Origin: Halicephalobus mephisto
Lineage: Eukaryota; Nematoda; Chromadorea; Rhabditida; Panagrolaimidae
Length of the DNA: 15,172 nt
Assembly: GCA_009193035.1 (NCBI GenBank)
Contig: SWDT01000231.1
Span: forward strand, 1-15,172
Direction of reading: 5' to 3'
Position 1 is the stretch's first letter. Each line of letters opens with the position of its first letter. Position numbers and translations under genes: made by a program. The notes beneath the pieces are model-generated. The model was not told where the DNA came from, searched no databases, and was given only the letters and a program-made list of their open reading frames with translations. Shown here in pieces: positions 1-9,398 of the stretch.

Positions 1-94
1 GCGACGCGTATTTGTTGTAATTTGTTTACGAAACATCGATTCAAGGATAACCGTATCTCTTTAACTTAGCTTCCACACCACCGTAGTATTAGAG

Positions 95-216
95 TCCTTC
101 AAAGTTTGATATCAATTTCTCGCCACAAGAGTTCTTCGATAAGGACCGTACCCCGCATATTAAGAAGCGGCAATTCCAATATTCACCGTCTTCATCCAAC
201 TTTAGGTTGTTCAGTT
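95..216 (-). pseudogene. SL-RNA-like relic
   Basis: Read on the minus strand, this stretch resembles the body of the SL1 RNA gene at 12552. A shared block reads TCTTGTGGCGAGA (minus strand of 118-130) and is followed by ATCAAACTTTGAA, matching ATCAAATTTTGGA at the Sm site of the intact gene. Upstream, GGTGAATATTGGAATT (complement of about 172-187) parallels GGTAATATTGAATT at the SL1 donor. The leader itself is not conserved (CCTAAAGTTGG where SL1 has CCCAAGTTTGA), about 25 extra bases sit in the middle, and the Sm-site T-run is broken. It is probably a dead SL RNA gene. A distant SL variant is possible but less likely. An overlapping minus-strand open frame (352-89) looks fortuitous. Confidence 0.35.
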
Positions 217-349
217 TTGCTTTTGTATACAATAATCTCGTGTGATATTTCAGGAACAGTTGGTATGCAGGTGACACCACTGGGTCTCGTTTATTTGTCT
301 TGTATTGGTTTTGTTTTTTCAGTATAAGATTTAGGATATTTTTTTTTCT

Positions 350-770
350 CATTTTATTTTTCGATGAGAATCAGATTGATAACCTTGTGTGAGGGAAAAA
401 AATCCCAAAGAATACATACGATACGCTGTAAAGGAAAAATGCTAGCAAGGGAAATAAAGAAATGCGTGGTAAACTTGCTGATGATGATGTCATAACTTAA
501 GGCTATTGTCACCTTTTTAGATAACCTAAATCCCCTCAACAAATCTTTAGATCAGAACATCAGACATTCAACTAGCTGTAATTTTTCTAGGTTCTTTAAG
601 CTACCAAGTCGATCACTAGAAGAAAAAAGACAAGCGGCGGTAGTCCAAACCAGTATAGTTTGTAGTCACGAATTGAAATTACCAATGTTTTCTTTCTTAA
701 TAAACTCACATTGCTGTTATTTTGTATGGTAATGATGTTTTTTTTTTATTTTGTAAGAACGGGATCATAA
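350..770. other. Non-coding, nothing recognised
   Basis: AT-rich sequence with no long open frame of coding character, no recognisable RNA and no clear repeat. The short minus-strand frame at 354-542 has no family resemblance that I can see. Confidence 0.5.
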
Positions 771-771
771 A

Positions 772-875
772 GTATCTGTGGAGGATACATTAAAACACGG
801 GGTTAATGGGCATCATGAGTGAGAGGACTCATAGCTCCGCCCAGTCAGCCGAAAAATGCTGGGAGTGTGGGAGCT
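772..875. ncRNA. Three consecutive hairpins, possible structured RNA
   Basis: Three perfect or near-perfect stems follow one another in otherwise AT-rich DNA. The first is GTATC (772-776) with GATAC (784-788). The second is ATGAGT (815-820) with ACTCAT (827-832). The third has outer stem AGCTCC (833-838) with GGAGCT (870-875) and inner stem CCCAG (840-844) with CTGGG (859-863), extended by CA/TG across a one-base bulge. The segment is visibly richer in G and C than its flanks. It matches no snRNA, SRP or tRNA pattern I know. The strand is unknown, and it could be a chance cluster or part of a repeat. Confidence 0.3.
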
Positions 876-879
876 AAAG

Positions 880-1450
880 TGTTAGAGATCAGCTTCCACT
901 TTAGAATTTCTAACTCTAACCTGATCCGCAGATTTTGATTTCGGGTTCAAACGATGTGGTTTACGCTTTTCCTCCCTCTTTGTGGTCTCATAAAGCTATG
1001 TTAAGAGTCAAACAAGAAACTTAAATTCCGGCTCAATCCGAGTTAGGACAAACAAACAAGTTTGCCTCACATCTAATAGATCAAGGGGTCTAATACCACC
1101 ATAAGATGTCAACACAATTTGACATCCAACTCATGCTACATTCTTCTATAAAATTATATTATTATTTTACTAATTTTTCCTAGCTCTCTACTCATACCTC
1201 ATTTTCAATAATATCGTTTTTAACCTTTCTTTTTACCTTTTCAGCTAGATTTATTTTTGTTTCTATAAAATTAAATTCTACAAGTATTCCTTTCTTATAT
1301 ATATTATAATGCAGATGTAATTAGCCTATACATTGTTTTTTCAATACTTTTACTTCCTGTAGAACAACTCAACTGGGTTCGTTTCATACCGAACCAACTC
1401 GATAACGCGATGATACTAACTACCTCCTTAGTCTGACCAGCTTACGCATA
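880..1450. other. Non-coding, nothing recognised
   Basis: No gene seen. Overlapping inverted repeats occur at the start (GTTAGAG at 881-887 with CTCTAAC at 914-920), and a small palindromic stem GGTTCG/CGAACC lies near 1376-1400. The last part, from about 1460, appears to be the degraded 3' flank of the duplicated family copy, matching the flank after 9400 in inverted orientation. Confidence 0.4.
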
Positions 1451-1544
1451 ACTTATACGCAGTCATCCCCCACTTTGATGAAGAACTAGCAAAGATAGAA
1501 AAACGACTGTTTATGTATATTTAAACGAAAAAATAAGTACAAAA

Positions 1545-3540
1545 TTTATTTCGTCAATTGTCACTCATATAACAAAATAACTAAAACAATGCACATTGGT
1601 AGAATTAAATTTAATGATTCCTCATATTTTTCCATATAAACCAAATCACTCGTATTTCAAGTTTGGATTACTTTGATTCTGCTATTTACTGTTTCGCCAT
1701 TTGTTCAGAAGATCCCAAGTTTGAAAGCTTCCTTTGCGACTTCCATTCCATTTGTTTTTGAATCGCTTTTTGGAAATTACTCGACAATAACTTTTCGAAT
1801 CATCGTTGTGAAGACAGAATCTAAGAATTTCAATTCGAGTATTATTCTGGAAAATTGTTCAATGATCGACAAAATTTCCTGGAGAAATTACTGGAAAACG
1901 TTAAAAATACTTTCACTAGTATGATATTTTCAATATACCTGAAAACGATGATAGCAAGACAACCATTACAAATCAGTCCGTAATTATCGGCTAGATTGGA
2001 CGATCAATCGTCAGATAAAGAATACGTCTCAAGGCAGGTTTGGTTGTTGCCACCTTTTTGTTCCAATATTTTTTTGATGCAATCATAAAACCAGTTACAT
2101 AAAGTAAAATCAAACGCAATTAATTTGAAGGATAGTAACTCACCTTCTTAGTTATTATATAGAATTCCAATCTAGAAACGATGCTAGTTTGAAACAAAAT
2201 GGCCTTCTTGGTCCATATTAATCGAAAACAATTAACAAATAAACGGAAGAGTCTCTCGAAATCAATTGGGCGCATTGAACGAGATGTTTTTTCACAAGTG
2301 TAGATTCACTACGAAAGTAATGATTCTTCCTGCTGTTGGTACACTTTGCAATGCATCGCGCACTCCTTAAAACTTTATTTTCAACTGTCTCAACTAAAGC
2401 GTAGTGAAAAGAACGTAGTAACTAAACTTGTATTTCCCTTCTGAGGTTTAGGCATGAAAGGTAAAATTTACGCGGAGGGCTGGATGGGTTGTCTGCTTGC
2501 ATAGAATTCGCGATTAACAATATGCTTTGGGAGCAGTTCCTCATGTTGGTAATCCACCAGATCTTCGTGAACATGCGATTAAAAATGTTGCCGTCTCTTG
2601 ACTCTTCCAACTCTGAATAACAAAAAAAAAATTAGTTTTGCAGGATTTTAACATCTTCAGTGGCATCCAAGTGCTTTTCTCTTCTCAAATAATCTGCCGC
2701 TTTTTCGAAGCCTTCGATCAATCCAAATTCATACCTGCTGTGGGTCATGTAGTCCAGTCCGGATATGCTGTCTGCTAAAAAAACTGGGTATATATTTTCC
2801 GAGTGATTCCGAAGTTAATGAGTTTGTGTATAAGCTTAATCTTTTAAAATATGATTTCTTGATGAATCATTCTCAGAACTTTTTTGTAAAATTCATGCGC
2901 TAACTTATAAAGATGAAATCTAGCAGGATCCATGTCGGAAAAGTCATGTCCCTTAAGCAAAAATCAAAGAATAATCATTATAAATTATCCACTACGATCA
3001 CTTTGGCCTATGCTTCAATACCAATTTCAGAATAGAGTACTACTTGAGGCGAATCCAAAGATTTTCGCTGGCATCCAAAAAGAACAATTCTTGCAACTTT
3101 CTTTCAATTCCCAAACTCAGAAGAAATCATTTCTTTGGAATTGAATCCAGTGTAGTCTAAGTGAAAATTATGATCAGTAAATTAATTCATCAAAATAATA
3201 CCTGATCGAGCCAATTTCAGGCCAAGCTCTGTGGTGTGGAGAATTCCTTCATGGTCGGTGCCATGAATAAAGTGATATAATTTATCTCTGATTTACTGAA
3301 ATTCGAATATAAACACAATTTTAGTTGAGATATTCTAAAAAGGTATTCGAATACATATTAAACGAAATATTGCGATTAATACTAAAACGGATTTATGTGT
3401 TAGCACGAAAGTGAAACTGAACACGAAGAAAAACCCTTTTTTAACTCCCATCATGGTGAAGAAGCCAAAATTTGTCGCGAAAGAATTTGAGACATAACGC
3501 CAAGAACCAAAATACGCGTGCTTAAATGGTGTGAGTTAGA
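1545..3540 (-). pseudogene. Copy C of the UBL/kinase-like family
   Basis: On the minus strand this region matches copy A (7733-9376) from the N-terminal exon to past the stop, including intron positions. Recognisable parts, in gene order, are: a hydrophobic-exon relic with LALCLKFFRDKFW (about 3461-3515), matching LPLCFEFFRKIFW in copy B; UBL exon 1 with DHEGILHT (about 3204-3275); UBL exon 2 with EIGIEA, a stop, then KVIV (2970-3165); an exon from 2774 with LIEGFEKAADYL; the ADNPSSPP block (near 2490); RLEFYIITKK; ADNYGLDCNG; and the last exon with MEVAKE and MEKYEE-like stretches. A minus-strand AATAAA lies at 1545-1550. Frames are broken repeatedly by one-base insertions and deletions relative to A, and there are stops inside the UBL. 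Either it is a decayed duplicate or the sequence here is poorly corrected; intron edges and domain words are unexpectedly well kept for an old pseudogene. Confidence 0.75.
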
Positions 3541-3599
3541 GAATGTACCTTAATTCACGCGCAAATAATTCGGTGAAGGAACGTAGTCTCTATCACGCT

Positions 3600-3975
3600 T
3601 TGTACACTTGCCCAAAGACGGCAAACTGATTGGACTGCGCTTTTCCGTACTAAGACCAAGATTTCCTAGTTTTTAGAATTAATTTACTATTAATCTACTT
3701 TTTTTTTCGTTGTATTAATTGTTACATATATTTTACAATTTTCTCCTTTCTGTACTAGTATAATGATTTGATGCATTTTTACAGAAAAAAAATATTTCTA
3801 ATATTATCATGAGATTATTAGTTGAAAATGATGAATGCTTTCAGTAAATGTATGATCAAGTTAGGAGTTTAGGTTAAAAATCTGAAAATAAGATTTGAAT
3901 GGTCCAACATTAAAAAGAGAAATCTCAAGATTCGTCGTTTTGGGCGAATTCGCAAAACGTGACAGACCATCGTCC
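3600..3975. mobile_element. Decayed copy of the 27-bp-TIR transposon
   Basis: Positions 3640-3880 match the reverse complement of 7220-7460, the inside of the transposon at 6781-7485. At 3885-3944 the sequence matches the other end of that element, including the terminal block AGAAATCTCAAG ... TTTTGGGCGAA. The opposite end, near 3610-3645, is recognisable but degenerate. The two parts are joined directly, without the 365-bp segment that sits at 6858-7222 in the other copy. The element lies immediately upstream of family copy C, just as its sister lies upstream of copy A, so it was part of the duplicated unit. I see no transposase frame in it. Confidence 0.65.
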
Positions 3976-4347
3976 CTCACCCCATTTTCTCATCTCATCA
4001 CTTCTATTCCTTTTCAGCTATTCTCGCCTTAAAACACACTTAGAGATATCATATAATAGGCATGTTTTAATTAGGTACCTGGCCCAACGACTACCAAATT
4101 AATTGTAATAACATTTACGAGAAGATATAATCTTTTTGTAAATCGAATTAATGCCAACAACGGTTGCAGCAAACAAGATAAGCAGCCGTAACCAGAAAAG
4201 AATTAAAACTTTATTGAGAATTTTACTCATTCTCCAGAAAATCCGGATATTTTTCCTTTACTTTTTTTATGATTCTTTAAGGTTCTGTCTTTTTATCGAA
4301 ATCCAAATTTCCTCGCAAAAATTATGCCATTTCAGATCCATTAATTT
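3976..4347. other. Intergenic, nothing recognised
   Basis: AT-rich spacer between the decayed transposon and the 3' end of family copy B. A 78-codon plus-strand frame starts at 4151, but it is rich in I, L, F, K and R, as random AT-rich DNA would be. It also overlaps the end of copy B on the other strand, so I do not call it a gene. Confidence 0.5.
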
Positions 4348-4530
4348 TCAAAGTGATATCCAATTGTCGATAAAGTTCCATTCTTGAAGAGACTCTTTGC
4401 ATTTGTAGTCGATCATCGGAAGAAGCAATCCACAAAGGGCCCCGAAAATAATCGCCCAGATTTTCATACTTACATATTCACTTAAGAACTCTTCCTTCGG
4501 ATTGTCATAATTGGACACGGAGAAGTCCAC
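4348..4530 (-). other. Terminal open frame of copy B
   Basis: An open frame that begins inside exon coding sequence (DFSVSNYDNPKEEFLSEY), passes through a GTAAGT at 4473-4468 that could be a donor, and continues with a hydrophobic run (IWAIIFGALCGLLLPMI) before CKESLQEWNFIDNW and a TGA. If the GTAAGT is used, the hydrophobic run is intronic and is not a second membrane span. Copy A has coding sequence, not a hydrophobic run, at the equivalent place, so I favour splicing. Confidence 0.35.
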
Positions 4531-6129
4531 ATAATAGGATCAGAGTTGTTTGTCTATTCCAAAGTTTTCATCATGAATACTTCCAAGCGAAAGGAAGACA
4601 GTCAGAAGTAAATTTGGACAAGAGCACGACGCGCATCGATTGCTTTCTGGAACGCATTACTTAATTAATATGTTCATTTATATCAAAAATAACTTTTGAA
4701 GATCGTTTTCTTGACAAAAGTTTTGTTTCCATTTTAAAACTGAACCATATATTAGACAAAACTAACCTGACTGAAGCACATTACTTCGATTAAGCCTTTA
4801 AATTACGAATGTAGGGATCCACTCGCTTGCTATGTATATAATGCATTCCGAACTAACCAGTTCGGAACAAATAAAATCTTCGGACCCACTTTAATTCTTT
4901 CCAGAACTTGTAGCAAAATAGTTCAATTAGATCCAGATTCCAACGAGAGACTAAAACAATCGATATTAGGAAAATCAACAGAAATCATTTGAGATCACAA
5001 CATAGTTTATATACTCAAGATCCATTTACTTATTTGAGATGACAGTCACTAAGTAACATTACCTTGTGTACTCTGTCCAGCGTTATGGTTGGTCTTTATG
5101 CGATATCGAAATATATCAGAATCAATCTTGACATTGCATATAACAGCGGCTCTTGAACCTTCATCTAGATCCACATCTTCAAATTCAACATCCGGATTCT
5201 TTCCATCGAACACTTTCAAATAAGGAAATGTGTTGCGGCATTTATAATCGAAGAAGTATTTTTGTCCAAGAATTTGGCGATCGACTGATAGAGATTCGCG
5301 GCCTTTTGATTCGAACTCGGGGTAGGCATCAATAAATGGAGATCTATCAAGTTCATCATAACGTTTTTTAGCACGAAAGAGCGCATTTTGCTTCGCTTTC
5401 ATCGTATGTTGTCTTAAAATTGTCTACTGCGGCGACAAATCCTTCCACTCACTAAGGTGTGATGTTTCTGAAATACATTATATCAAACCATAAGTTAAAA
5501 TCATACTTCTGCAAAGATAAGAAGCTGTTTTTAAATCCTAACTATAAAGATGAATCTAGCAGGATGTATATCGAAAATCATGTCCATATAAAAAAAACAA
5601 AGAATATCATTATAAAATTACTTACCACAATCACTTTGTCCATATGCTTCAATCCAATTTCAGATAAAGTACTATTCAGATGAAATTTCTTGTCGATTCG
5701 CTGACCATTGTGGAATAATTGTTGATATTTCATCTCGATTCTGAAAGTTGAAAATAATTCGTGCGCGCAATTGATAGATAGTGGCCTAAAAATAATGCTT
5801 TTAGAATTGATTTAAATGAAGTATAGAGCAAACCTGATCATCAAGTGTAAGGGTCGCATCCTATGTAGCTTCCCTTCGTGGTCCTGCAGATCAAACACGA
5901 AAACATTGCTCACAAAAGCTAAAATTTAAGTGATAAGTCTATGAAAAATAAGCGAATAAAAAAGTGCTCTGCATGGGAAGTTATTGTCAAGGAGTTAGCT
6001 GGCCAGAAAATTTTTCTAAAAAATTCGAAACATAACGGTAAGAACAAAAATGCAGCCACTATAGCAAGTACGCATAATGCAGTAAAAATGCACAAACTCG
6101 GCTGCAGTTTTTTTTCGTTGCGAGAACAT
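4348..6129 (-). pseudogene. Copy B: membrane anchor, UBL and kinase-like gene
   Basis: Read from ATG at 6129, the first exon gives MFSQRK and, after a one-base shift in an A8 run (6108-6115), a strong membrane segment (CIFTALCVLAIVAAFLF) ending LPLCFEFFRKIFW. UBL exon 1 (5918-5834) has DLQDHEGKLH. UBL exon 2 (5785-5626) has LFHNGQRI, STLSEIGLKHMDKVIV and a consensus GTAAGT donor. A long exon (about 5467-5063) carries RAKKRYDELDRSPFIDAYPE and ends with AAVICNVKIDSDIFRYRIK, which aligns with the CICKVTTEEGIITFYVK stretch of copy A. Next come KVGPKILFVPN (4950-4820) and ENFGID ... VDFSVSNYD (4646-4474). The end, CKESLQEWNFIDNW, aligns with AKESFQTWDLLNK of A. Breaks: single-base shifts in both UBL exons and the A8 run, and an in-frame TGA after ENFGIDKQL. 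It is either a recent pseudogene or a functional gene carrying base errors. Divergence from A suggests an old paralogue, older than the A/C pair. Confidence 0.6.
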
Positions 6130-6149
6130 TCGCCACTTTGCGGTACACA

Positions 6150-6305
6150 GATGTTCTGCGTCACATGTCAACTGCACTCATTAATTCGCGTTGGTATTGA
6201 ATATAATCAGCAGTGACCTTAAAAAATACTGTTACAATCACGTCTAATTGAGTGCAGTTGATCCATGTTGATTGCGCTCATTTAGGCGTGATGACAGAAC
6301 ATTTG
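6150..6305. mobile_element. Small inverted-repeat element (MITE-like)
   Basis: TGTTCTG near 6152 and CAGAACA near 6296 are inverted, and inside them TCAACTGCACTCA (about 6168-6180) is perfectly inverted with TGAGTGCAGTTGA (about 6249-6261). The element is about 150 bp with no coding capacity. It abuts the upstream side of family copy B and the left end of the larger fold-back element, so the two may be a nested or composite insertion. Exact ends are uncertain. Confidence 0.45.
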
Positions 6306-6350
6306 TGTAGTTGAAATAGGGCGAGGGAATGATAGTTTCTGTCACATTCG

Positions 6351-6758
6351 TGATGTGGCATTTCCGTCCCAAATGCTTCTGTCCCGAATGTTCTGTCTTA
6401 AACTAACAATTATAATTTAAAAATTATTATATAACGTGTTTTGCGAGAAACTTGAAGGTCGAACTTCTGAAATGGCTTTTAAAGCGAAATTTAGAATCCG
6501 CGCCATCCGAAACGCTCACACGTTGGACACTTATGTGTTATATATCATTCAACTCAGAATTAAATTGCACGTCGATTGATATAACATGCGAGGGTCCAAC
6601 ATCCGACGACGCGGATTCTGATTTTTGATGAATTTTGATTTAGAAGTCCGGCCTTCGATTTCCTCACAAAACATGTTATATATAATTTTTAAATTATAAT
6701 TGTTCATTTGAGACGGAAACGTCTGGTACAGAAATGTCCGGGACAGAAGTGTCACATA
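6351..6758. mobile_element. Fold-back element with about 200-bp arms
   Basis: The left arm (about 6351-6540) and right arm (about 6565-6758) are inverted copies of each other with scattered differences. A 23-bp core is perfect: 6405-6427 against 6682-6704. Each arm carries, at its outer end, about three units of a roughly 15-bp repeat of the type TTTCTGTCCCGAA (6358-6400 and the complement of 6705-6755). The inner ends share GTTGGAC and a TGTTATAT block around a short loop near 6545-6570. There is no open frame of note. Long inverted arms with short tandem repeats near their tips are typical of foldback-type non-autonomous DNA transposons. Confidence 0.7.
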
Positions 6759-6780
6759 ACCGTCATATTTCGTGAATTCA

Positions 6781-7485
6781 CCCAAAATGGCGAACCTTGA
6801 GATTTCTCATTTTCTTATGTTAGGACCATTCAAATCTTATTTTCAGTGATTTTTAACATTTTTTTCAAGTTCTTGGTTAAAATTAATTTTTAACATCTTT
6901 TTACAATATATAAAGCATTTAGAAACCGAAAAGACTCACTTTCCACATCAGTATTATTACAATTATTTTAAACTATGAGTCATAATGCATTATATGAATA
7001 TTTTAAAAAGAATTTCATGAATCTATCAATTGCCGTAATTGTAATAAGGTAATGAATAGTAGTTCCAAACAGTTGGTCATTTTATCTAATGCTTGTTAGT
7101 GATATAGGAGGATACAACTAAAATAATTAAGTTCATGGCTATATATTTTGAGCTTTTTTCAAGCTTCCGACTCAAAGCTAAGCATAATTCATTAGCAGTC
7201 AATCAATTTCTGTCAGTAGACAAGTGATTTTTAACCTAAACTCCTAAACTGATATATGAAATTTTATTGAAAGCATTCATTTTACAGCTAAATAGATCTA
7301 TGATAATAATTGGATATATTATTTTTCTGTAAAAATGCATACAAATGATTAATTGTAAGTACGAAGATGGAGGAAATTGTGAAATCTATTGTAACAATGA
7401 ACAGATTTGGTGTTAAATAATTCTAAAAACTAAGAAATCTGTGGTCCTACCATAAAAGAGAAATCTCAAGGTTCGCCATTTTGGG
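6781..7485. mobile_element. DNA transposon with perfect 27-bp TIRs
   Basis: Positions 6781-6807 and 7459-7485 are perfect inverted repeats of 27 bp (CCCAAAATGGCG ... TTGAGATTTCT). The left end directly follows the fold-back element and the right end lies about 250 bp before the start codon of copy A. The interior has no transposase-like frame, so this is a non-autonomous element. A related, decayed copy lies at 3600-3975. TGACAG/CTGTCA-type sequence flanks both ends, so the true termini may extend a little beyond the perfect block. It may supply promoter sequence to copy A, but nothing in the sequence proves this. Confidence 0.7.
6858..7222. mobile_element. 365-bp insertion inside the transposon
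   Basis: This segment is bounded by a perfect 13-bp direct repeat, AGTGATTTTTAAC, at 6845-6857 and 7223-7235. The related element at 3600-3975 has a single version of that junction and lacks the segment. This is what a nested insertion with target-site duplication would leave. Deletion between short repeats in the other copy would look the same. It shows no coding potential. Confidence 0.5.
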
Positions 7486-7705
7486 CGAAATGTGACAGAA
7501 GCCATCGTTGTTGCAGCTAGTTCTTTTCATTTACACACATTCAAAATAGCACGTTTCTGTGTTTTTGGCGTTATGTTCCAATTGTTTTCGAAAATTGTTT
7601 GGCTAGCAGACCCTTCAGTAATAGATCTTCTTCAAAATCTAGATTACTGCAAATTTTTAATGTTATTATATTACGTACTCTTTAAGTCTTCTATTAACCC
7701 TTTAA

Positions 7706-7715
7706 TATTTTTTAG
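7706..7715 (+). promoter_or_regulatory. Splice acceptor just upstream of the copy A start
   Basis: ATATTTTTTAG ends at 7715, 17 bases before the ATG at 7733. In a nematode this could be a trans-splice acceptor for a spliced leader. It could equally be a cis acceptor joining an upstream hydrophobic exon, because copies B and C keep such an exon and a relic of it (CFRK ... WLAD) is visible here at about 7575-7620. Confidence 0.4.
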
Positions 7716-7732
7716 TTTATCAAGCAGACACA

Positions 7733-9376
7733 ATGGAGATAGCTGTAATTATTGATTTGCTTGATCATGAGGGAACGCGTCATAATGGAGCTACTTTGAA
7801 ATTCACACACGAGGTTAGGTTAATTAGAATTTTTTAGAATTTTATTTGAAATCACTAAATAAATTATTGAATTTAGGCTACCATTGAAGATTTAAAGAAA
7901 AAAATTAATTCTTTATGGCAAATCGACCAAGATTATCAGCACCTCTACTACAATGGTAATGAAATCCGTTCTCTGACTTCCACTCTACAACAAATTGGCA
8001 TAAAGAATGAAGATGTTGTTGTTGTAGTAAGTAATTTTCATATTTTTTACATTATGCGAATATGATTTTCGATATGGATTCTGTTAGATTCATCTTTATA
8101 GTTAGGATGAATTTATAACAAAGTTCTGAGAATGATATCAAGAAATCATATTTTAAAAGATAAGCTATCAAAATTTAATTGGAATTTCGAAAATATATAC
8201 TCAGTTTTTTTAGAAGCATTCCGGATTGGATACATGGAGGTTATATTTGGATTTGATCGAAGGCTTCGAAAAAGCGGCAGATTATTTGAAGAAGAAAAAG
8301 GCATTGGATGCACTGAAGATGTCAAATATCCTGGATAAATCTAATTTTTTTGCTTGCTATCCCAACCTTGGAAGAGTCAAAGAGAGACAACATTTTTTAA
8401 TCGCATGTTACGAAGATCTGGTGGATTCCAACATTGAGGAAGCTGTCAAAGCATATTTTAATCGGATCTATGCAGCAGACAACCCATCCAGCCCTCCGTT
8501 AAATTTTACTTTCATGCCTAAACCTCAGAAGGGATTGCAAGTTAGTTATTACTTTATTTTCATAGCTTTAGTTAAAGAATTGAAAATAATAATTTTAGGG
8601 AGGATGCATTTGCAAAGTTACAACAGAGGAAGGAATCATTACTTTCTACGTGAAGTCTCATTGAAATCTCGTTCAATGGGCCAATTGGATTTGAAGAGAA
8701 CTCTTCTCTTTGTTTATTTGTTACTGTTTTCGATTAATATGGGACCAGAAGTGCATTTCGTTTCAAATAAACGTGGTTCTAAATTGGAATTGTATATAAT
8801 AACCAAAGAAGGTGAGTTACTATCCTTCAAATTAATTGCTTTTGATTTTTTTACTTTAGTACCTGGTTTTATGATTGCATCAAAAACAAATATTGGAACA
8901 AAACAGATGGCACAACGCAAACTGCTTGAGAGTATTCTTTATCTGGTTGATCTCCACGAATATAATTACGGGCTCGATTGTAATGGTTATCTTTCTATCG
9001 TCGATTTTCAGGTATATTGAAATATTCATACTAGTGAAAGATATTTTAACGTTTTCCATTAGTTTCCCAGGAAATTTTTGATCATGAACAATTTCCCAAA
9101 TAATACTCGAATGAAATTTAGGTTTGTCTTCACGAGTATGATTCGAAAGTTATTGTGAGTAATTTCCAAGAAGGGTTCGAAACAAATGGAATGGAAGTCG
9201 CAAAGGAAAGCTTTCAAACTTGGGATCTTTTGAACAAGGTAGATGAAGTAAATCGTAGAATCAAAGAACTCAAACTGAAATACAGTGATTTGGATTATAT
9301 GGAAAAATATGAGGAATATTATAATTTAATTCTTACCAATGTGCATTGTTTTATTGATGTTGTGAATTCGAAATAA
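7733..9376 (+). CDS. Copy A: UBL and FAM69/DIPK-like kinase-like protein
   Basis: Exons inferred from GT-AG borders: 7733-7813, 7877-8026, 8214-8540, 8599-8649, 8697-8811, 8860-9011 and 9122-9376. Lengths and phases join without a stop. Residues 1-77 form a ubiquitin-like domain (ATIEDLKKKI, LYYNG, STLQQIGIKNEDVVVV). Exon 3 (LIEGFEKAADYL; SNIEEAVKAYFN) includes a helix that could be UBA-like; this is weak. CICKVTTEEGIITFY, then INMGPEVHFVSN, precede LLESILYLVDLHEYNYGLDC and YLSIVDF. The last pair resembles the CD-x-K-x-x-NFG-x and ID/VDF metal-binding region of FAM69/DIPK kinases; this is inference. The tail is coiled-coil-like (VDEVNRRIKELKLKYSDLDY). The 47-nt intron 8650-8696 is the least certain. 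It was chosen because the frame changes there, but its acceptor is poor, so an indel is an alternative. Start chosen at the first ATG before the UBL; an upstream hydrophobic exon may be missing or broken by a one-base loss in an A-run. Confidence 0.7.
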
Positions 9377-9392
9377 TTTATATTTTCCGTTA

Positions 9393-9398
9393 AATAAA
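9393..9398 (+). terminator. AATAAA polyadenylation signal of copy A
   Basis: AATAAA occurs 17 bases after the TAA stop of copy A. Short 3' untranslated regions with this hexamer are normal in nematodes. The corresponding AATAAA is conserved in copy C (1545-1550, minus strand). Confidence 0.6.

Noticed and set aside
1705..1725. CCCAAGTTTGA resembling the SL1 leader
   Set aside because: It belongs to copy C exon sequence (antisense of an AAACTTGGGATC block conserved in copy A) and no donor or Sm site follows.
2932..3144. 70-codon plus-strand frame
   Set aside because: It lies antisense to the UBL region of copy C and has no coding features.
5153..5335. 60-codon plus-strand frame
   Set aside because: Antisense shadow of the long exon of copy B.
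5941..6216. 91-codon plus-strand frame
   Set aside because: Antisense to the hydrophobic exon of copy B and running into an inverted-repeat element; lysine- and asparagine-rich as expected for the complement.
6549..6785. 78-codon minus-strand frame
   Set aside because: It lies within the right arm of the fold-back element and has no transposase motif.
7492..7755. 87-codon plus-strand frame beginning in the transposon end
   Set aside because: It has no ATG of its own, covers the relic of the hydrophobic exon in a shifted frame and runs past the UBL start out of frame.
8132..8338. 68-codon plus-strand frame
   Set aside because: It overlaps exon 3 of copy A in another frame and starts in the intron; the exon frame is supported by copy C.
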